64,000 nucleotides of DNA from Eriocheir sinensis (lineage: Eukaryota; Arthropoda; Malacostraca; Decapoda; Varunidae). The DNA lies in assembly GCF_024679095.1 (NCBI RefSeq), contig NC_066516.1:25742391-25806390 (forward strand), in the 5' to 3' direction. The first letter of the stretch is position 1, and each line of letters starts with the position of its first letter. The translations under genes and the position numbers were made by a program. Below are positions 1 to 15,345 of this stretch, piece after piece. Under the pieces are notes generated by a model. The model made no database searches. It had not been told where the DNA came from and saw only the letters and a list, made by a program, of their open reading frames with translations.

Positions 1-260
1 TATTTTGTTTTTCTTTAGTCCAAAGCCAAAATGGTATGTAACGTCGTCAACACCAAGCAATCAAATCCGATATGTGTTTTTTAACTAGTCTTTTAAGAGG
101 AAGCACAGAGTAAAACAAAAGACGAAAAGGAAAGAAAAGAAAAAAATACAAAAGAATAGTATGTAGCTCCTTCATTTATTAGGGTTCTTCTGTAAATTTC
201 TCAACCCGCACATGCTCAAATTCTACCGCTGATTTAGGCATCTTGAGAAACTGGATCAAC

Positions 261-392
<132 letters not shown>

Positions 393-919
393 CAGTAGGT
401 AAGAAAAATATTTGTGAGTGAGAAATTTACAGAGGACAATAAATAAAATTAAGGAAGGGTTTAAGAAAAAGGAGGGCGTTTAGAATGGTTATCAGTTGCT
501 ACGAAAAAACTTATTACAGCGTTGAAAAGAAGTTTGTACAGAAAAACCTAATAAATAAATAAGTTGTATATAGTTTATTCAGTTCTAAGAAAAAAATATT
601 TCCAGCGGTAGAAGAAAATTTACGGAAAAAGCCCTAATAAATAATAAGGAGAGTTGAAAAGAAGAAAATAGCGTTTAGATAATATAATAAATAAAAGGAG
701 GTTGTGTATAGATAATCAGTTGTATAAGAAAGAAATATTGCGTCCTTCGAGAAATTTACAGAAAGAAAAAAGCCAAAATAAATAAAATGAGGTTGAAAGA
801 AGAGGATAGCGTTAAAGATAGTTGTTCGAGGATTGCTAAGAGATATTACATACGTTGAAAATTTATAAAACAGAAAAAGACTAATAATTAAAAGGAGGTT
901 AAAAGGAAGACGATAGCCC

Positions 920-1028
<109 letters not shown>

Positions 1029-1400
1029 TCACCGTACGTAATGTAATCCAGTATATCGAAAAGATTTGTTTTGTTTTTTCTTTAGTCCGGCCAAAAATTA
1101 TTAACGTCATCAACACCAAAACCGTCAGATATGCTTTTCTTAACTGTCTTTTAAAGAGTAAAAACCCGAGTGTAAAAAAACAAAGACGAAAAGGAAAGAA
1201 AAGAAAAAATACAGGAATAGTATGTACCTCATTTTATTTATTATGATTCTTCTGTAAATTTCTTAACACTGAAATATTCTGTATTTATAACCACTGACAC
1301 TGTGAAATGGATCCTTCATATATACTCAATTTATTTAATAGGAGTTTTATTTTCTTATAAATATATATATATATTCAAACATCTTGAATAACTGGATATA

Positions 1401-1402
<2 letters not shown>

Positions 1403-1448
<46 letters not shown>
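1403..1448. repeat. (TA)n microsatellite
   Basis: Uninterrupted TA run between the two halves of the complex repeat unit. Confidence 0.97.
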
Positions 1449-1451
<3 letters not shown>

Positions 1452-1869
1452 GGTCAGTAGAGTAGAAAAAATATTTGTGAGGTAGAGAAAATTTTCAGAG
1501 AGGAAAAAAAAAATAAATTAAAGGAGTTGAGAAAAGAGGGCGTTTTAGATAGTTTTATCAATTTACTAAAAGAAAATAGCCTGGCAGCGCTTGAGAGAAC
1601 TATAGGAAAAGCCTAATAAATAAAATAGGTTGAAAGAAAGCCGGATGGCGTTAGAATAGTTGTTCAGTTGCTGGAAGAAAGAATATTACATCGTTAGAGA
1701 ATTTGCAAGAAAAAAAGCCCTAAAATCAAAAAAGGGAGGTTGAAAGGAAGAGGGATAGCGTATGTGTATACTATATATATATATATAAAGGAGGTATATA
1801 TATGATATCATTTTCTAGAAAATAATGTGCAGCGTTGATCCCATTTGCTGAGAAAAAAAAAAAAAAAAA

Positions 1870-1875
1870 TATATA

Positions 1876-1970
<95 letters not shown>
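1870..1970. repeat. (TA)n microsatellite
   Basis: TA run preceded by a poly-A stretch (from 1853) and interrupted by gata and taaata variants. Confidence 0.96.
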
Positions 1971-1972
<2 letters not shown>

Positions 1973-2272
1973 TTTCAGCCAGGTTGTAGAGATGGCGTCA
2001 ACACCAAAGCAAATCCCGATATGTTTTTCCATTTAACTGTTTAAGGGTAAATACTACAGCGTAAAACCAAAGGGGCAAAAAAAGGAAAGAAAAGAAAAAA
2101 ATACAGGAATAGTGAGTACTACTCATTTTATTTGTTAGGGTTCTTTATTATATTTCTCAACCTTTAAATATTTTCTTGTAGATGGATCAACTATATACAA
2201 CCTCGTTTATTTATTAGGGTTTTTTGTTCTATGGATTTTCTACCGCTGAAAATACTTGTCTTGACTACAGAT

Positions 2273-2273
<1 letters not shown>

Positions 2274-2323
<50 letters not shown>
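2274..2323. repeat. (TA)n microsatellite
   Basis: Uninterrupted TA run between halves of the complex repeat. Confidence 0.97.
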
Positions 2324-2326
<3 letters not shown>

Positions 2327-2370
2327 ACTAATAATTAAAAGAGAGGAGAGTTAAAGGAAGGGAGATAGCG

Positions 2371-2594
<224 letters not shown>

Positions 2595-2978
2595 ATCAAT
2601 TATAACGAAGATTTATTTTGTTTTCTCTTGAATCCGGCCAACAATTATTAATGTCTCAGAAACACCAAAACCGTCAGATAAATGTTTTCTTTACTGCATT
2701 TGAAATTAAAATACCAGAGTAAAACAAGATAGAAAAGGAAAGAAAAGAAAAAAAATACGTGTATACTTCCTTTATTTATTAGGAATACAGTAGTATGTAC
2801 TTCCTTTATTTATTAGGATTCTTCTAACCAAATTTCTTATGCCGTTGAAATGTTTTTCTTGTAAGCTAGTAACCGATGATATAAGTCTCCTTTTATTTAT
2901 TACAGGTCAACTATATATAGTATGATTAGGAGTTTTATTACTACTAAACCGCTGATATATTTGTCTGAGAAACTGGAT

Positions 2979-3114
<136 letters not shown>

Positions 3115-3260
3115 TCAGTGGGTATGGTGGTCAGTGAGCAATTAGAAATTACAGAGGAAGCCAAAATGGTGTGAGGTGAGAGAATTACAGAGAAACAAAT
3201 AAATTAAAAGGAGGTTGAAAGAGGGAAAAGGAAGGCGTTTACATAGTTTTATCGAGTTTA

Positions 3261-6200
3261 GCGCTAAGAAAAATAGTGATTGACTACAAAATATAATAAG
3301 AATCTCATGTACAGGACTTTTACCAGAATATAAATATGATGTGATGACAGGAAAGGTCAGGAAAGTCTGTGGAGTGTGAAATGCGCGCACAGACAGCAGC
3401 TTGGCAGATGTAAAGGGTTAAAGATGTCAATTTTTCCACACATTTTATTTTTACTTAGAGAAATAGTCTTTGTCAATTTAATTTCTGCATACCATTAGGG
3501 ATGGAGAGCTGTAGTTTTGCCCTTTATATTATATTTAACATAAAATAAAACAGAGTAATTGTTGAACACAGACGAGATTAAACGAACGACCGAAATATTA
3601 TACTCCAAAAAGAAAACAAAAATGTAAAAAAAAAAAAAAAAAGATGTATATCCATTAAGGACCCCGAGGTGTCTTGCGTCTCCCCTCTCACTCCGCTCGT
3701 CACAACCTGAGACACCACGCCGCTCAAAAGAAGACACGAAAAGAAGCGGATAGATGGAGACAATCTAGGCGGGACTTGGAGCGTGAAATAAAGCACGAGA
3801 GAGGTGTCCCAGATTACAGCAGGTCCTCGTCTTTCAGCTCAGGTCCTCTCTCGCCGATAAGCCTCACACCTGTTTTTATATGCAAGTCTACTGAGCCTGT
3901 ATTTTCGCCCACACTCATATTCTCACTCCCGTCGTATTTTTTTTTCATGTACATCACTTCTTGAATATCTGTAGTTCCTCGCTTTCCAGGTTGAGAAATT
4001 TTGCCTAGTTCTTACCTGTCTTCTAAATCTGTATCACTACGGGTACACTCATGTCCTTACTACGGCTGTACCTGCTTCAGATTGCTTACTCCACCTATTG
4101 TTCACTTCATTATACTCGTAGTCCAACTCACCATGCGCTCGCCAGTCATTTATAACAACAATTGAAGTTTAAATAGACGTTTGTTTTCTTTTGTTTTCGC
4201 ATCCCCTTTCCCCGCCTCGCTTACCCTGCCTCCCTTTCCTCTCTCGCAAACATTCACACTATTTTCTTACCGGGGTCTGAATTTCTCCACCCACATGCAT
4301 TGTGCGCAAATTACTCCATCGTTTTCTCTCCGAAGCAAAAGGTTCTATTGTACCCACTTCTCACACCTTTACCTGCCCCACCAGCCTTCACACACTCGCC
4401 CAGCTCGCCCTGCACACTCATAGATATTTAAAACAACAGTCGAGGTTTAAATGAAGTTTTGTTTTCTTCCCCTTGTAGCTTCGTTCCGTTATTGCCCTGC
4501 GCTGGTCTCTGGGTTTGCTCTTCCCTTTATGGCCGCGTTTCCCTCCTCTCGTTCCCCCTCTTCCTCCTCCTCCCGCTGCCTTTGTTGTGTTCTCCCCTCA
4601 AAGTTTTGCCACTAAAGTCTGTGTGTATATGTGAGTATTTGTCTGTTTACGACTCGCGCCTCTCACTTGTTTGTCTGCTTGGTGTGCTTGCCTTTTCTTT
4701 TCCTATATTTCTAGTACTAATGCAAGATGAACAAAAGGCAAATATGCAATACTAAGAGATGCGAACACGGCTACCAGGGAGTGGAGAGGTAAATAAAAAA
4801 AAAACGTAAAATAATGAAAGAATATGATGAAAGAGTACAATAAAAGAAGTAAAACTATAGTGTTGAAGTTCTTCGTGTAGAGAGATCACTTCTAGTATTT
4901 GAGGCCATCCAGTAATACTGCCCGCGCTGTGCTCGCCCTGCTGCTGGCGGCACTGCTGCTGGTGCTGCTGCCATGGCGTGTGTTTGTTTGATGAAGCCCG
5001 AGGCCGCGCGACATTACGCCTCGTTGGGCTTCTGCAGGTGAAGGCCGACATTAAGAACAACAACGGCAATACCGCCATCACCGGGGCACAAGCACCAAAA
5101 GCAGCAACATCAACAGTAAACGAATAAACAACAATTTGAACAAAAGACAACAACAATAACCATAAGATAACATCCACAACAAAACAACGACAGGAACTCT
5201 TCCCGTGTTCTCTAAAACCGTGCAATGCTGCCGTCTGCGACAGGCCAAACTATGCGATGTGCTTTAATACCGGCTGTTTTTCTTCTGGTCCAGCAGATTT
5301 GCAGTTTTAAGTATTAATTCACGCAGTGTATTTTATCTTTTCATTGCGTGTTTTCTTCCCTACTCGCAATTATTTCCGCGTGTGTTCGCTCGCCGCGCGT
5401 CACTAGGAGGTGAAGGGAAATGTTTGGCCGGGCAGAGCAAGGACCTGCCACGGACGGCAGGGCCACACTGGTGCGTGTCGCTTGGCAGCCGCAGTGACCA
5501 TGCATGCCAGGGCGAACTGCGACAGACGAGGGGGATGTGACGAGGGAGACAGGAGGAGCAAGGCCGGGGAGGTGACCGGGCAGGGAAGGTTGAGCAATTA
5601 ACGATGAGACAAACAATCAAAGATGAGCAAAAATAAAATCAAGGCTGGATGACGTAAAAATTAAACGAGGAGGAGGAACAGTTGGGTTAGGTGATGGGGA
5701 AAGGAGCGGCAGAGCATGTAATGAATTGACAAGAAGGACCCTAAAACACAAAGAAGACCGGATGAAGCAGGTAAAGGGCGAGGGAAGACCGGGTGGGAGA
5801 GGTGTGGAAGAATAGATGCTTGGGAGAATGCTCAAGGCAAACAGGCTAGAGCAGAGAGGGATAGAACAAGAACAAGAGCAAACAGGATTAAGTAGAGTGA
5901 AAGAACATAGTAAAAAGAAGAAAAGAAGACAGGCAGGACAGGAGTAGGAGGAGCTGAGCAGGTCAAAACATGCATAGCAAAGACGGGACAGGCGGACAGG
6001 GCTGAATGAAGGCGCACGACGAGGTGAGAGTGGAAAGATACGATCAAAGCGAGATAGAAAGGACATGCAGCTGGTAGGGCGGGCAGAACACGCCAGGGGC
6101 AGACGGAGGAGAGAGGTGTAGTAGGCCAGGGATGGACGGAGTGGGGCAGGCCAGTCCTGTTTTATCTGGCGGGCGCTGACAAGAAGTGCCTGGTACGAAG

Positions 6201-6440
6201 ACGTTCACCGCTCCCCCGCCTGATGTCCATTACTACCCTGCTTTTAATTCAAATTATGGCTGGCCTTAGTGGGCTGTCTGGAGGTTCAATGGCTTTAGTT
6301 TGGATAAATAAGACTGTATGTAAGCCCGTTAGCCCGCCCAAACGACCCGGCCCCACTGAGCACCCCACGCCCGGCGCCGCAGCAACCCAGGGCCGTCCCA
6401 CCACTGGCGTCTCCCCTGTGGCATTGATCCCACAATGGCA
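3261..6440. other. Anonymous noncoding DNA
   Basis: Mixed-composition sequence without recognised genes or mobile elements. 4150-4750 is pyrimidine-rich; 5640-6150 is purine-rich (AGG/GCAGG-rich). Open frames here (for example 4752-5225 minus and 5617-6066 minus) lack recognisable domains and have composition typical of noncoding DNA. Confidence 0.6.
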
Positions 6441-6670
6441 ACTCCCCACCCCGACATCACGACTCGCCACAACGACACCACGATTACTCTACCACGACGT
6501 CACGAGCACAGCTACTCACAACAACAAAAAATCACCCTCACGACACCACAACTATTCGCTACTACGACATAACGACCATGGTCAGTTATCACCACGACAC
6601 CACGACCATTCACTACCCCGACATAACGAGCACGACTTCTCACCACCACGACAGCTCACCCCCATGATAC
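6440..6670. repeat. CAC/CGAC-rich ~54-bp minisatellite
   Basis: A unit containing cacgacaccac, an actattcg/accattca block and cgacataacga repeats at about 6539 and 6593 (54 bp apart), with more degenerate copies upstream from 6440 and downstream to 6670. It runs straight into a short (CA)n array. The plus-strand frame would read as His/Arg-rich repeats, which I attribute to the repeat rather than to a gene. Confidence 0.7.
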
Positions 6671-6680
6671 TACGACCACT

Positions 6681-6701
6681 CACACACACACACACACACA
6701 C
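6681..6701. repeat. (CA)n microsatellite
   Basis: Short perfect CA run at the end of the CAC-rich minisatellite. Confidence 0.95.
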
Positions 6702-6849
6702 GATTAATATTAGAATTCTTATCATATATTGAATTGATAGAAAATAAGATAAAAATTTAACTGATGGAGCTGCTAAAAAACATGGTAGGTATATGTATTT
6801 TCTGCTTTACAAATCATTTTCAACATCAACCTACCCTTTCTGAAAACTT

Positions 6850-6852
<3 letters not shown>

Positions 6853-6899
<47 letters not shown>
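6853..6899. repeat. (CA)n microsatellite
   Basis: Perfect CA run of about 23 units. Confidence 0.97.
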
Positions 6900-6901
<2 letters not shown>

Positions 6902-7101
6902 TACCCTTCCCTGCCCCCAACACTCATGCACACACACATAATCATCCTCCCCCCCACCCACCCCCAACACCCACCTGACAACTGATCGGCAAATCATTTA
7001 TATTTCGGTCTTCTAAAATCATGAATCTATTGGAGATCCACGAAAAGCCGGCGTTCCAATATTTTTGTGCAGCGTGATTGAGTTAGGCTGATGGGCGAAT
7101 G

Positions 7102-7122
7102 TTTTTTTTTTTTTTTTTTTTC
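7102..7122. repeat. Poly-T tract
   Basis: Run of 21 T followed by cccc. It could be the reversed tail of a retroposed insert, but no element body was recognised next to it. Confidence 0.9.
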
Positions 7123-7308
7123 CCCTCATACATTTGCTGTTTGATTAGATGGGCCGAGTGTGGTTCAAGGGGGAGTGCGTAAAAAGGGGGGAGGCTAGGG
7201 AGTGGGTAGAAAGGGGGAATGTGGCTGGTGGGAAGGGGGGAGGGGGGGTGATTTGGCACCCGGAGATAAAAGGTTCACTGATTAAAAGATAAATATATAG
7301 CCATCTGT

Positions 7309-7312
<4 letters not shown>

Positions 7313-7340
<28 letters not shown>
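7313..7340. repeat. (GT)n microsatellite
   Basis: Perfect GT run, 14 bases upstream of the long CT array. Confidence 0.96.
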
Positions 7341-7343
<3 letters not shown>

Positions 7344-7353
7344 ATTATGTCTG

Positions 7354-8130
<777 letters not shown>

Positions 8131-8157
8131 ACTACTACTACTACTTCAACAACAACA

Positions 8158-8195
<38 letters not shown>

Positions 8196-8272
8196 CACTA
8201 TTACTACAACTACTACTACTACTATTACTACTACAACTACTGCTGATACTACTACTGTTACTACTACTACCT
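8131..8272. repeat. Degenerate (ACT)n/(AAC)n microsatellite
   Basis: Imperfect trinucleotide repeat, mostly tac/act with caa, att and aca interruptions. Confidence 0.93.
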
Positions 8273-8386
8273 CAAGTACAGGAAGCAACAAAAAAATACT
8301 ACAAAAATATAGCAAAAATAGCAGTGTAAATAACGTATATAACAAAAAATTACACCAACAAGGACACTCATAAAAACAACAAAACG

Positions 8387-8387
<1 letters not shown>

Positions 8388-8469
<82 letters not shown>
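8388..8469. repeat. (AAT)n microsatellite
   Basis: About 27 perfect ATA/AAT units. Confidence 0.98.
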
Positions 8470-8471
<2 letters not shown>

Positions 8472-9242
8472 TAATGCAGGCTCTCTGCATAATGAATACT
8501 GATATGGCTCGGGTTTACACGTGGACTGATGACGCTGCGAGGCTGCTAAGCGGATGCCGGTAATGGATGCTGGCCACGTCACCGTCGGGAGCCTGGTGCA
8601 AGGAGGACAGCCTGCTCTGTGCCGAACATTATATCATTATCATTATTATTATTGTGCCAATATTAATATTAATATCATTATGTGTGTATTATTTTTGCTA
8701 TTATTACTTTTGTCGTTATTCGTCTTCATATTACCATTGTTATTACTGTTAAACAAATCATTTCATACACAAATACACAGCAAAGTAATGCAGAATCGCT
8801 GGTCTTATCAATATGTCAGTTTCTCTTTGGTGACCAGTGAACGAACGTGTCCTGATTGCGAGACTGTTAAGAGTGGGCGACAGACCGGAGAGATAGGCTT
8901 TCAACCAATTACTGTATTTTGGAAGGCAAAGTTAATGGAACAAATAAAAACATCACAAATAATAGGCAATAACAGATATGCTAGGTATAGGTTTTCTCTG
9001 GGTAAAAAGACAAAACAAAATTCTAGTAAAAAAATAAAACACATTATTGACGTACTGAAAAAAAAAAGAAATGCCATCACGTGTAAGCTCGTTTTATTTC
9101 CAGCCCGGCTTAGTGAGTGTGTAAATTGTGCGATAATTAGTTAATGGAGGGCGGGTGGGCACAGGGAGGAGAGAGCATGGGGGGCGGTTGAGGAGAGGGG
9201 TTAAAGGGGCGCATGGCAGGAGAGCAAGAATGGGCTCACTCC
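8470..9242. other. Anonymous noncoding DNA
   Basis: Contains short imperfect ATT/TTA tracts (8628-8760). The plus frame 8554-9144 (196 codons) starts in this low-complexity DNA and shows no recognisable domain. Confidence 0.55.
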
Positions 9243-9277
9243 TGTTGTTGTTGTTGTTGGTTGGGGTGGTGATGGTG

Positions 9278-9324
<47 letters not shown>

Positions 9325-9351
9325 AGAAGAGAGATCATACACACACACACA
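9243..9351. repeat. Compound (GTT)n-(GT)n-(GA)n-(CA)n microsatellite
   Basis: GTT run at 9243-9259, GT run at 9279-9308, GA run at 9310-9327, then a short CA run near 9339-9351 followed by poly-A. Confidence 0.93.
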
Positions 9352-11100
9352 AAAAAAAAAAGCACACAACCCCCACAATCAAGCCCCCCGACACAACCCC
9401 AACCGCGCACACACAAACAAACACACACGCAAACCTCAAAACATTACAAAACCCACACCACAACTTAAAAAAAATAAAACAAAAGCACTTGCACCCTCCC
9501 CCTAACCTCACCCCTCAGCTAGCTCCGGCAATGGAAAACCTCACAGCGACCGACTCGAAAAATGAAGCTGAGTTAAACGGCCGAGAAAGCCATGAGCAGC
9601 GGAATGCGGTGGAAACAACAAAGGTCTTCAGCTATAACGCGGGTGACGGAGGGGCGCTGTCTCGTGGCGCTGCGGGGCGAGGGGCGGCTTAAAAGAGCTC
9701 AACCGCGGGGGAATAATGTGTCCAGATATGCAAATGATGGTTCAAGAAGGCCAGATGAGAGGCGGTATTTGAGCAAGGAACGAGCAGGATGGGAAGGCGG
9801 AGGGGGAAGTGCAGCAGGAAGGGAAGGAGAAGGTCTAGGATTAATATTAGGATTAGGATTAGGAGAAGGAGAAGGAGGAGGAGGAGGAGATGTTGATGGG
9901 AAAGGAGAGAGAAGATGGGAAGAGAAAGAGGAACAGTGAGACAGAAATCGAAAAAAAAGAAGAAAATGGAGTAGAATGAGGACAATAATAACAAAAAGAA
10001 TAAATATGAAATAGAAGATTAAGAAGAACAACAATCAAAAGAAGAGGGATGCGAAGGAGGAGGAGATGGAGAATTGTTGTGAAGGCGAGATAAAAAGAAG
10101 AGTACGAAAAGAGGAGGAGCAAGAGGAAGGAAAGGAAAAGGAGGAAGAAAGGGGAGAGAGAGAAATAAAGAGAAGCTAAGGAAGGGGAAGGTGAAGAAGG
10201 ACGGGAAGGGACAGGGGCGCAATGGAGCTTATATCAGGAAAACAAATGGATAATATTACTTTTTTTTTTTTTGTTTCTTGGTTCGAAACTCACAACCATA
10301 CATAGTCGTGCAGGAGACAGGGAACGATAATGGCCTCACTCGAGTGTTCCTTCCCCCACTGGCTCGGCTGTAATCGTCTATCACAGCATTTCGTCAATCT
10401 TCTCTTTTTATATTTGACGCTGGAGTTGAGAATGGACACGTACGGCTTCATTCTATGGTCAATCTCACTTTGTCCTAATCTTCACGCATTTGTTTTCATT
10501 ATTTACCTTCAATGATGAATGTGTTTTTTTTTCTTTTTCTTGTTTGTATTATGTTCCCCACCTCGTCTGTTTACTTTCAACCCCACGTGTACTGTAAAAT
10601 ACATAAAGGAAGACAGTGAGAGCGTGATTCATGGATGATATTGGCTCTGGGTTTATTATTAAATTATCATCTTATTCTTCGGAGTCTACATAAATTCTCG
10701 CCAGCTCCACCTTAACATCTATATGGGAGACCTTACTGAGATCTTAACAAGTACACGTTCAGTATCTAACATCACAACAGTTCTAGTAAGGAATATGAGA
10801 TGCACATTATCGATGGTGTTTATAAACCGCGACAACTTTCCCTGAACTTTAAATGGGAAAAATATTACGCAAACTTTCCATTTCAGTGCACTTGTAACCC
10901 AAACTGAGGGCTATGCTACAATTGCGTCATCATGTGCTACAATAATTAAAACAAGTATTTCCTGTCATCTATTTCCTATTATCAAATTACTTTCGGTTGC
11001 CACATGCTGAATTTTTTTACGCGGTAACCAAATCTGAAAACATTAAACATCGAAAACCATTACAACTTAATATTGCGTTACTGTGTATTAGCAAATTGAC

Positions 11101-11103
<3 letters not shown>
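9352..11103. other. Anonymous noncoding DNA with purine-rich block
   Basis: 9352-9490 is A/C-rich. 9780-10220 is strongly purine-rich with a short run of about four ggatta-like hexamers near 9838-9864; this is too short and wrongly phased for an arthropod (TTAGG)n telomere. 10260-11100 is ordinary AT-rich sequence with no gene recognised. Confidence 0.6.

Positions 11104-11161
<58 letters not shown>
11104..11161. repeat. (GT)n microsatellite
   Basis: About 29 perfect GT units. Confidence 0.98.
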
Positions 11162-11162
<1 letters not shown>

Positions 11163-11544
11163 CGTGTTTATGGCAAACGTCTCAGACTGGAATATCAGAA
11201 TGACAAACAGAGCAGCAAAAGGACAAACACACAGACCGTAAGACAGACAGCGGGCCGCCACGCACGCAGGTAGGCAGGCAGTCATGCAAACGAACATTCT
11301 TAACCTCTCTCACGCCACAATAGTCTTTCATTTAGTAGCGATGATATAGCATTGAGAAACTTGAAACGGGCAATTTTAAGATACGTTCAAGGACTCTCCT
11401 CACGCAATGCCAACGACGAACACTGCGACTACTTGAGACATGTGAGTGTGGCCAAGAATAGATGGTGGTGTGTTCCGTGCAGTCGAGGGCGGGACGTGGA
11501 GGTGTGGGTGCACTGTGCGGCTTGTATGGTATAAATGTGTGGGA

Positions 11545-11800
11545 CGTGATACTGGATGGGATGTGTCGACGTGCGGTGTGGTGTGTGTTGTCGCATGAGA
11601 ACGGCGTGGTGGTGTGTATATATATGATGTGGTGCTTGATGGGATGTGTGTGTGTGTGGTAGGGTGTGTGTTGTTCCATGATGACGGCAGAGTGGTGTGT
11701 GTCTGGTGTGGGTCATGGGACTAATAGTGGTGATGATGTGGTGATGTGCGGTGTGGTGTGTGTTGTCCCATAAGAGCGGCGTCGTGGTGCTGTATCTTGA
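11545..11800. repeat. TG-rich ~84-92 bp minisatellite
   Basis: A unit with gtgtgtgttgt, a catgagaacggcg-like segment and tggtg recurs near 11581, 11665 and 11757. The second and third copies read ccatgatgacggc and ccataagagcggc. A weaker related segment begins near 11465. Confidence 0.7.
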
Positions 11801-13060
11801 TAGTGTGAGGAGTACAGATGATCGTGGTAATGACGCGGTGGTGAGTGGCATGGTGTTGCAAGTTGTGGTGTTGAGAGAGTGATCTGATGTTGCTGCGAAT
11901 CGTGCTGGTGAGTGATATGACGGTAAGGGGTGAGGCGACGCGAGGCACTATGAATATGTTCCAAATGAGTCACACCCACCCATGCGTTGAATATTTCGTC
12001 AGATATCGAAATCTTACTCCAAAACCTGAATATTCATGAACGCAAGGACGCATATTTACAATTCTGAAGCATGTTGATGAGACTGACTGGTTAAGGACAC
12101 AGCATATGAATGACTGGCGGCTCTCGACGTGGCTCCAGTGTGTTAACGGAGGAGTTTACAGTCGGAGCAATTTCAGAACCGGTATTCCGACCCGAGTGAG
12201 CCAGTCCCTAAGACAAACATTCATCACAACAGCTCCTTAACTCGGCAGGAACATACGAGTGATGGCCCTCCGTGCAGTTACTGTGTGTACCGGCTGAGGA
12301 GAGAACACGATAAGCTAATACTCAGTTCCACGCGATGCAGTAAACACGTTCCATGTGCGAGTGTTGCGTGTACCAGCTGAAGAGGCCACAATAAAGGACA
12401 GTGTTCGTTACCCGAGAGGCCAAAAACAACATACATGCAGACATTCATGACATCCTCATTCACGTACACTGGCAATACACAAACGACACAGCGGGGATAC
12501 TACCCTTTTTCGAAACAGGCTGGTAAAAAAAAGAGCTCTGAAAAATCTGATCTCACTCCTGAATGTCATGCGTAATGCAGACACACCCACGGCTACAGCG
12601 CCGCATTTACCACAACTCTTAAGGAGCCGTTGCAAAGGCTGATCTGATCTGAGCCAGACCAAGACAAAACTCAGCACGCCTCCTTGACTCGCTGAACCCT
12701 GATCGCCTCCCGTTTGCCCCGATGAATCCGGACGCGTCGTGAAGGGCTACCGGGGCGTGGAGGGTGCACGAGAAGGGCATCATACAGGGGAGAGAGACGA
12801 GGAGGGGAGAAAACTGTTTACTAAATTAGTGGAATAGAAAATATATTATTACTTTATAAATGTGTTTTTTCTTGAGCCTTCAATCGTTCATTTGTGTCAT
12901 AAGGATCCGTGTTTCCTTGCATGGAAGTAAAATGTTTATATTGAAGGTAAGGTTTGTGTAAACACTGAAATGGTAAGCTGGCAGCGCTGCTATTCACTAC
13001 AGCCGGTAATCGAAGCTTGATCGTTGTAAACCCCCACGATATATCAATGCATTCAACGTG

Positions 13061-13062
<2 letters not shown>
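11801..13062. other. Anonymous noncoding DNA with one short duplication
   Basis: The block tgtgtaccggctgaggagag (near 12283) is echoed by a tgtaccagctgaagaggcca block about 84 bp later, suggesting one degenerate tandem duplication. Nothing else recognised. Confidence 0.55.

Positions 13063-13109
<47 letters not shown>
13063..13109. repeat. (CA)n microsatellite
   Basis: Perfect CA run of about 23 units. Confidence 0.97.
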
Positions 13110-13112
<3 letters not shown>

Positions 13113-13429
13113 GGCACAGGAGGGAGCTGAAGACTGAAAATGTTACAAGATCCGAGGGAGTTGAGTTACCTGAGTCGGCGTGCCTCCCCTTCAAGAGCTG
13201 TCGTTGATATTTCTATATTTAACGTATGGCTTTGTTAAGGTCATCCAAGAGTGGTGTTGGTGGTGTTAGTGGTAATGGGTGGAGCAGAGCGTTAGTGGCG
13301 ATGGTAGTCAGGGTGGTAGTGGCGGAAATGAAGTTCAAGCATTTTTTTTAGTGAATATCGTATTTTCTCTATAAAAATAACGCGTGAATTGCGGACTGTC
13401 TCCTCAAAATAACTTCAAAGGCATGGATG

Positions 13430-13558
<129 letters not shown>

Positions 13559-13812
13559 CAGAAAGCCTGGAATATATAGCGAGCGAGCGGCGGCTTTGTA
13601 GGTTCCCTTACAATGGAATTATTACTGCGCAAAAAAAGAGGGATTTTATTTTATTTAATTCTCGACAGACACTGCGAGAAGCGAGCGGGCGGATTTTTTT
13701 TTTATTCTACAACGTCTGTCTGTCCCTCTCTGATCGTGTCTGTTGGTTTCTGTTTTTGTGTATGTTTTTTTGCGCTGGTTTGTCGGTCCGTTCTCAAATT
13801 TATCTGCTCGTT

Positions 13813-13814
<2 letters not shown>

Positions 13815-13894
<80 letters not shown>

Positions 13895-13955
13895 TCCCTC
13901 TCCCTCTCCCTCTCCCTCTCCCTCTCCCTCTCCCTCTCCCTCTCCCTCTCCCTCT
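13815..13955. repeat. (CT)n passing into (CCCTCT)n
   Basis: About 75 bp of pure CT changes sharply near 13890 into about ten copies of the hexamer ccctct. The hexamer block is perfect, so a single T-to-C variant appears to have been amplified as a higher-order unit. Confidence 0.97.
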
Positions 13956-14586
13956 TGCCTAGTATAAATAAAACAATAAGAAAATGCCATACCCTTACAT
14001 ATATAAACACATACTGACACTAAATAAGAAAACAAACAAGTAGCAATAACATATATACACAAGAGAAGCTCTCTCCCCAAAGTTTGTAAGGTAAGTCAGG
14101 AGAACGTTAGGGAGGGAAGGAAGATATGGATGCGGTGGCGGCGAAGAGGGAGGGAAGGAAGGAAGGACGGAGGGACGGAAGGATGGAAGTAAGGGAGCGC
14201 GCGACAGACGGAAGAGGACAAAGGGTAGGGAACGGAAGGGGAGTCTAGGGATGTTCTTGGTGGAGCGCCGTAACTAAATTAAGCCGCTGTAGTTATGGTT
14301 TAAGTTTCTCAGTTAGCCCGAGTTGGAAATGCACTCGAGGAACAAATTGAAAGTTATGCTTGTGATTCAGAGAGGCAGCGAGGGAATGTGGGGGGGAGGT
14401 GGAGGGAACAGGGAGGCAGGGAGGGGCTAGAAAGGGGAGATAGGGGAGGGGGCTGGAAGGGGGAGGCAGGAAAGGGGAAGATGCTAGGGGTGAGAGGCGC
14501 AGGGTGGTGGGAGAGAAGGGGATGGAGACTTGGGCGTTGGGAGATTATAAAAAGTTGTATGGGGAGGAGGGGAGAGAAGCAGAGAG
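13956..14586. other. Noncoding, purine-rich from 14100
   Basis: Includes ggaa/ggac tetramer-rich sequence at 14110-14190 and a GGGA-rich block at 14380-14580. No gene seen. Confidence 0.55.

Positions 14587-14615
<29 letters not shown>
14587..14615. repeat. (CA)n microsatellite
   Basis: Short perfect CA run. Confidence 0.95.

Positions 14616-15345
<730 letters not shown>

Noticed and set aside
8554..9144. 196-codon plus-strand frame
   Set aside because: Starts amid ATT-rich sequence, no domain, Lys/Ile-rich end typical of AT-rich noncoding DNA.
9838..9868. ggatta repeats as an interstitial telomere
   Set aside because: About four hexamers of aggatt type, not (TTAGG)n; embedded in generic purine-rich DNA.
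10275..10300. Box B-like ggttcgaaact after poly-T
   Set aside because: No box A at the right distance and no SINE body recognised.
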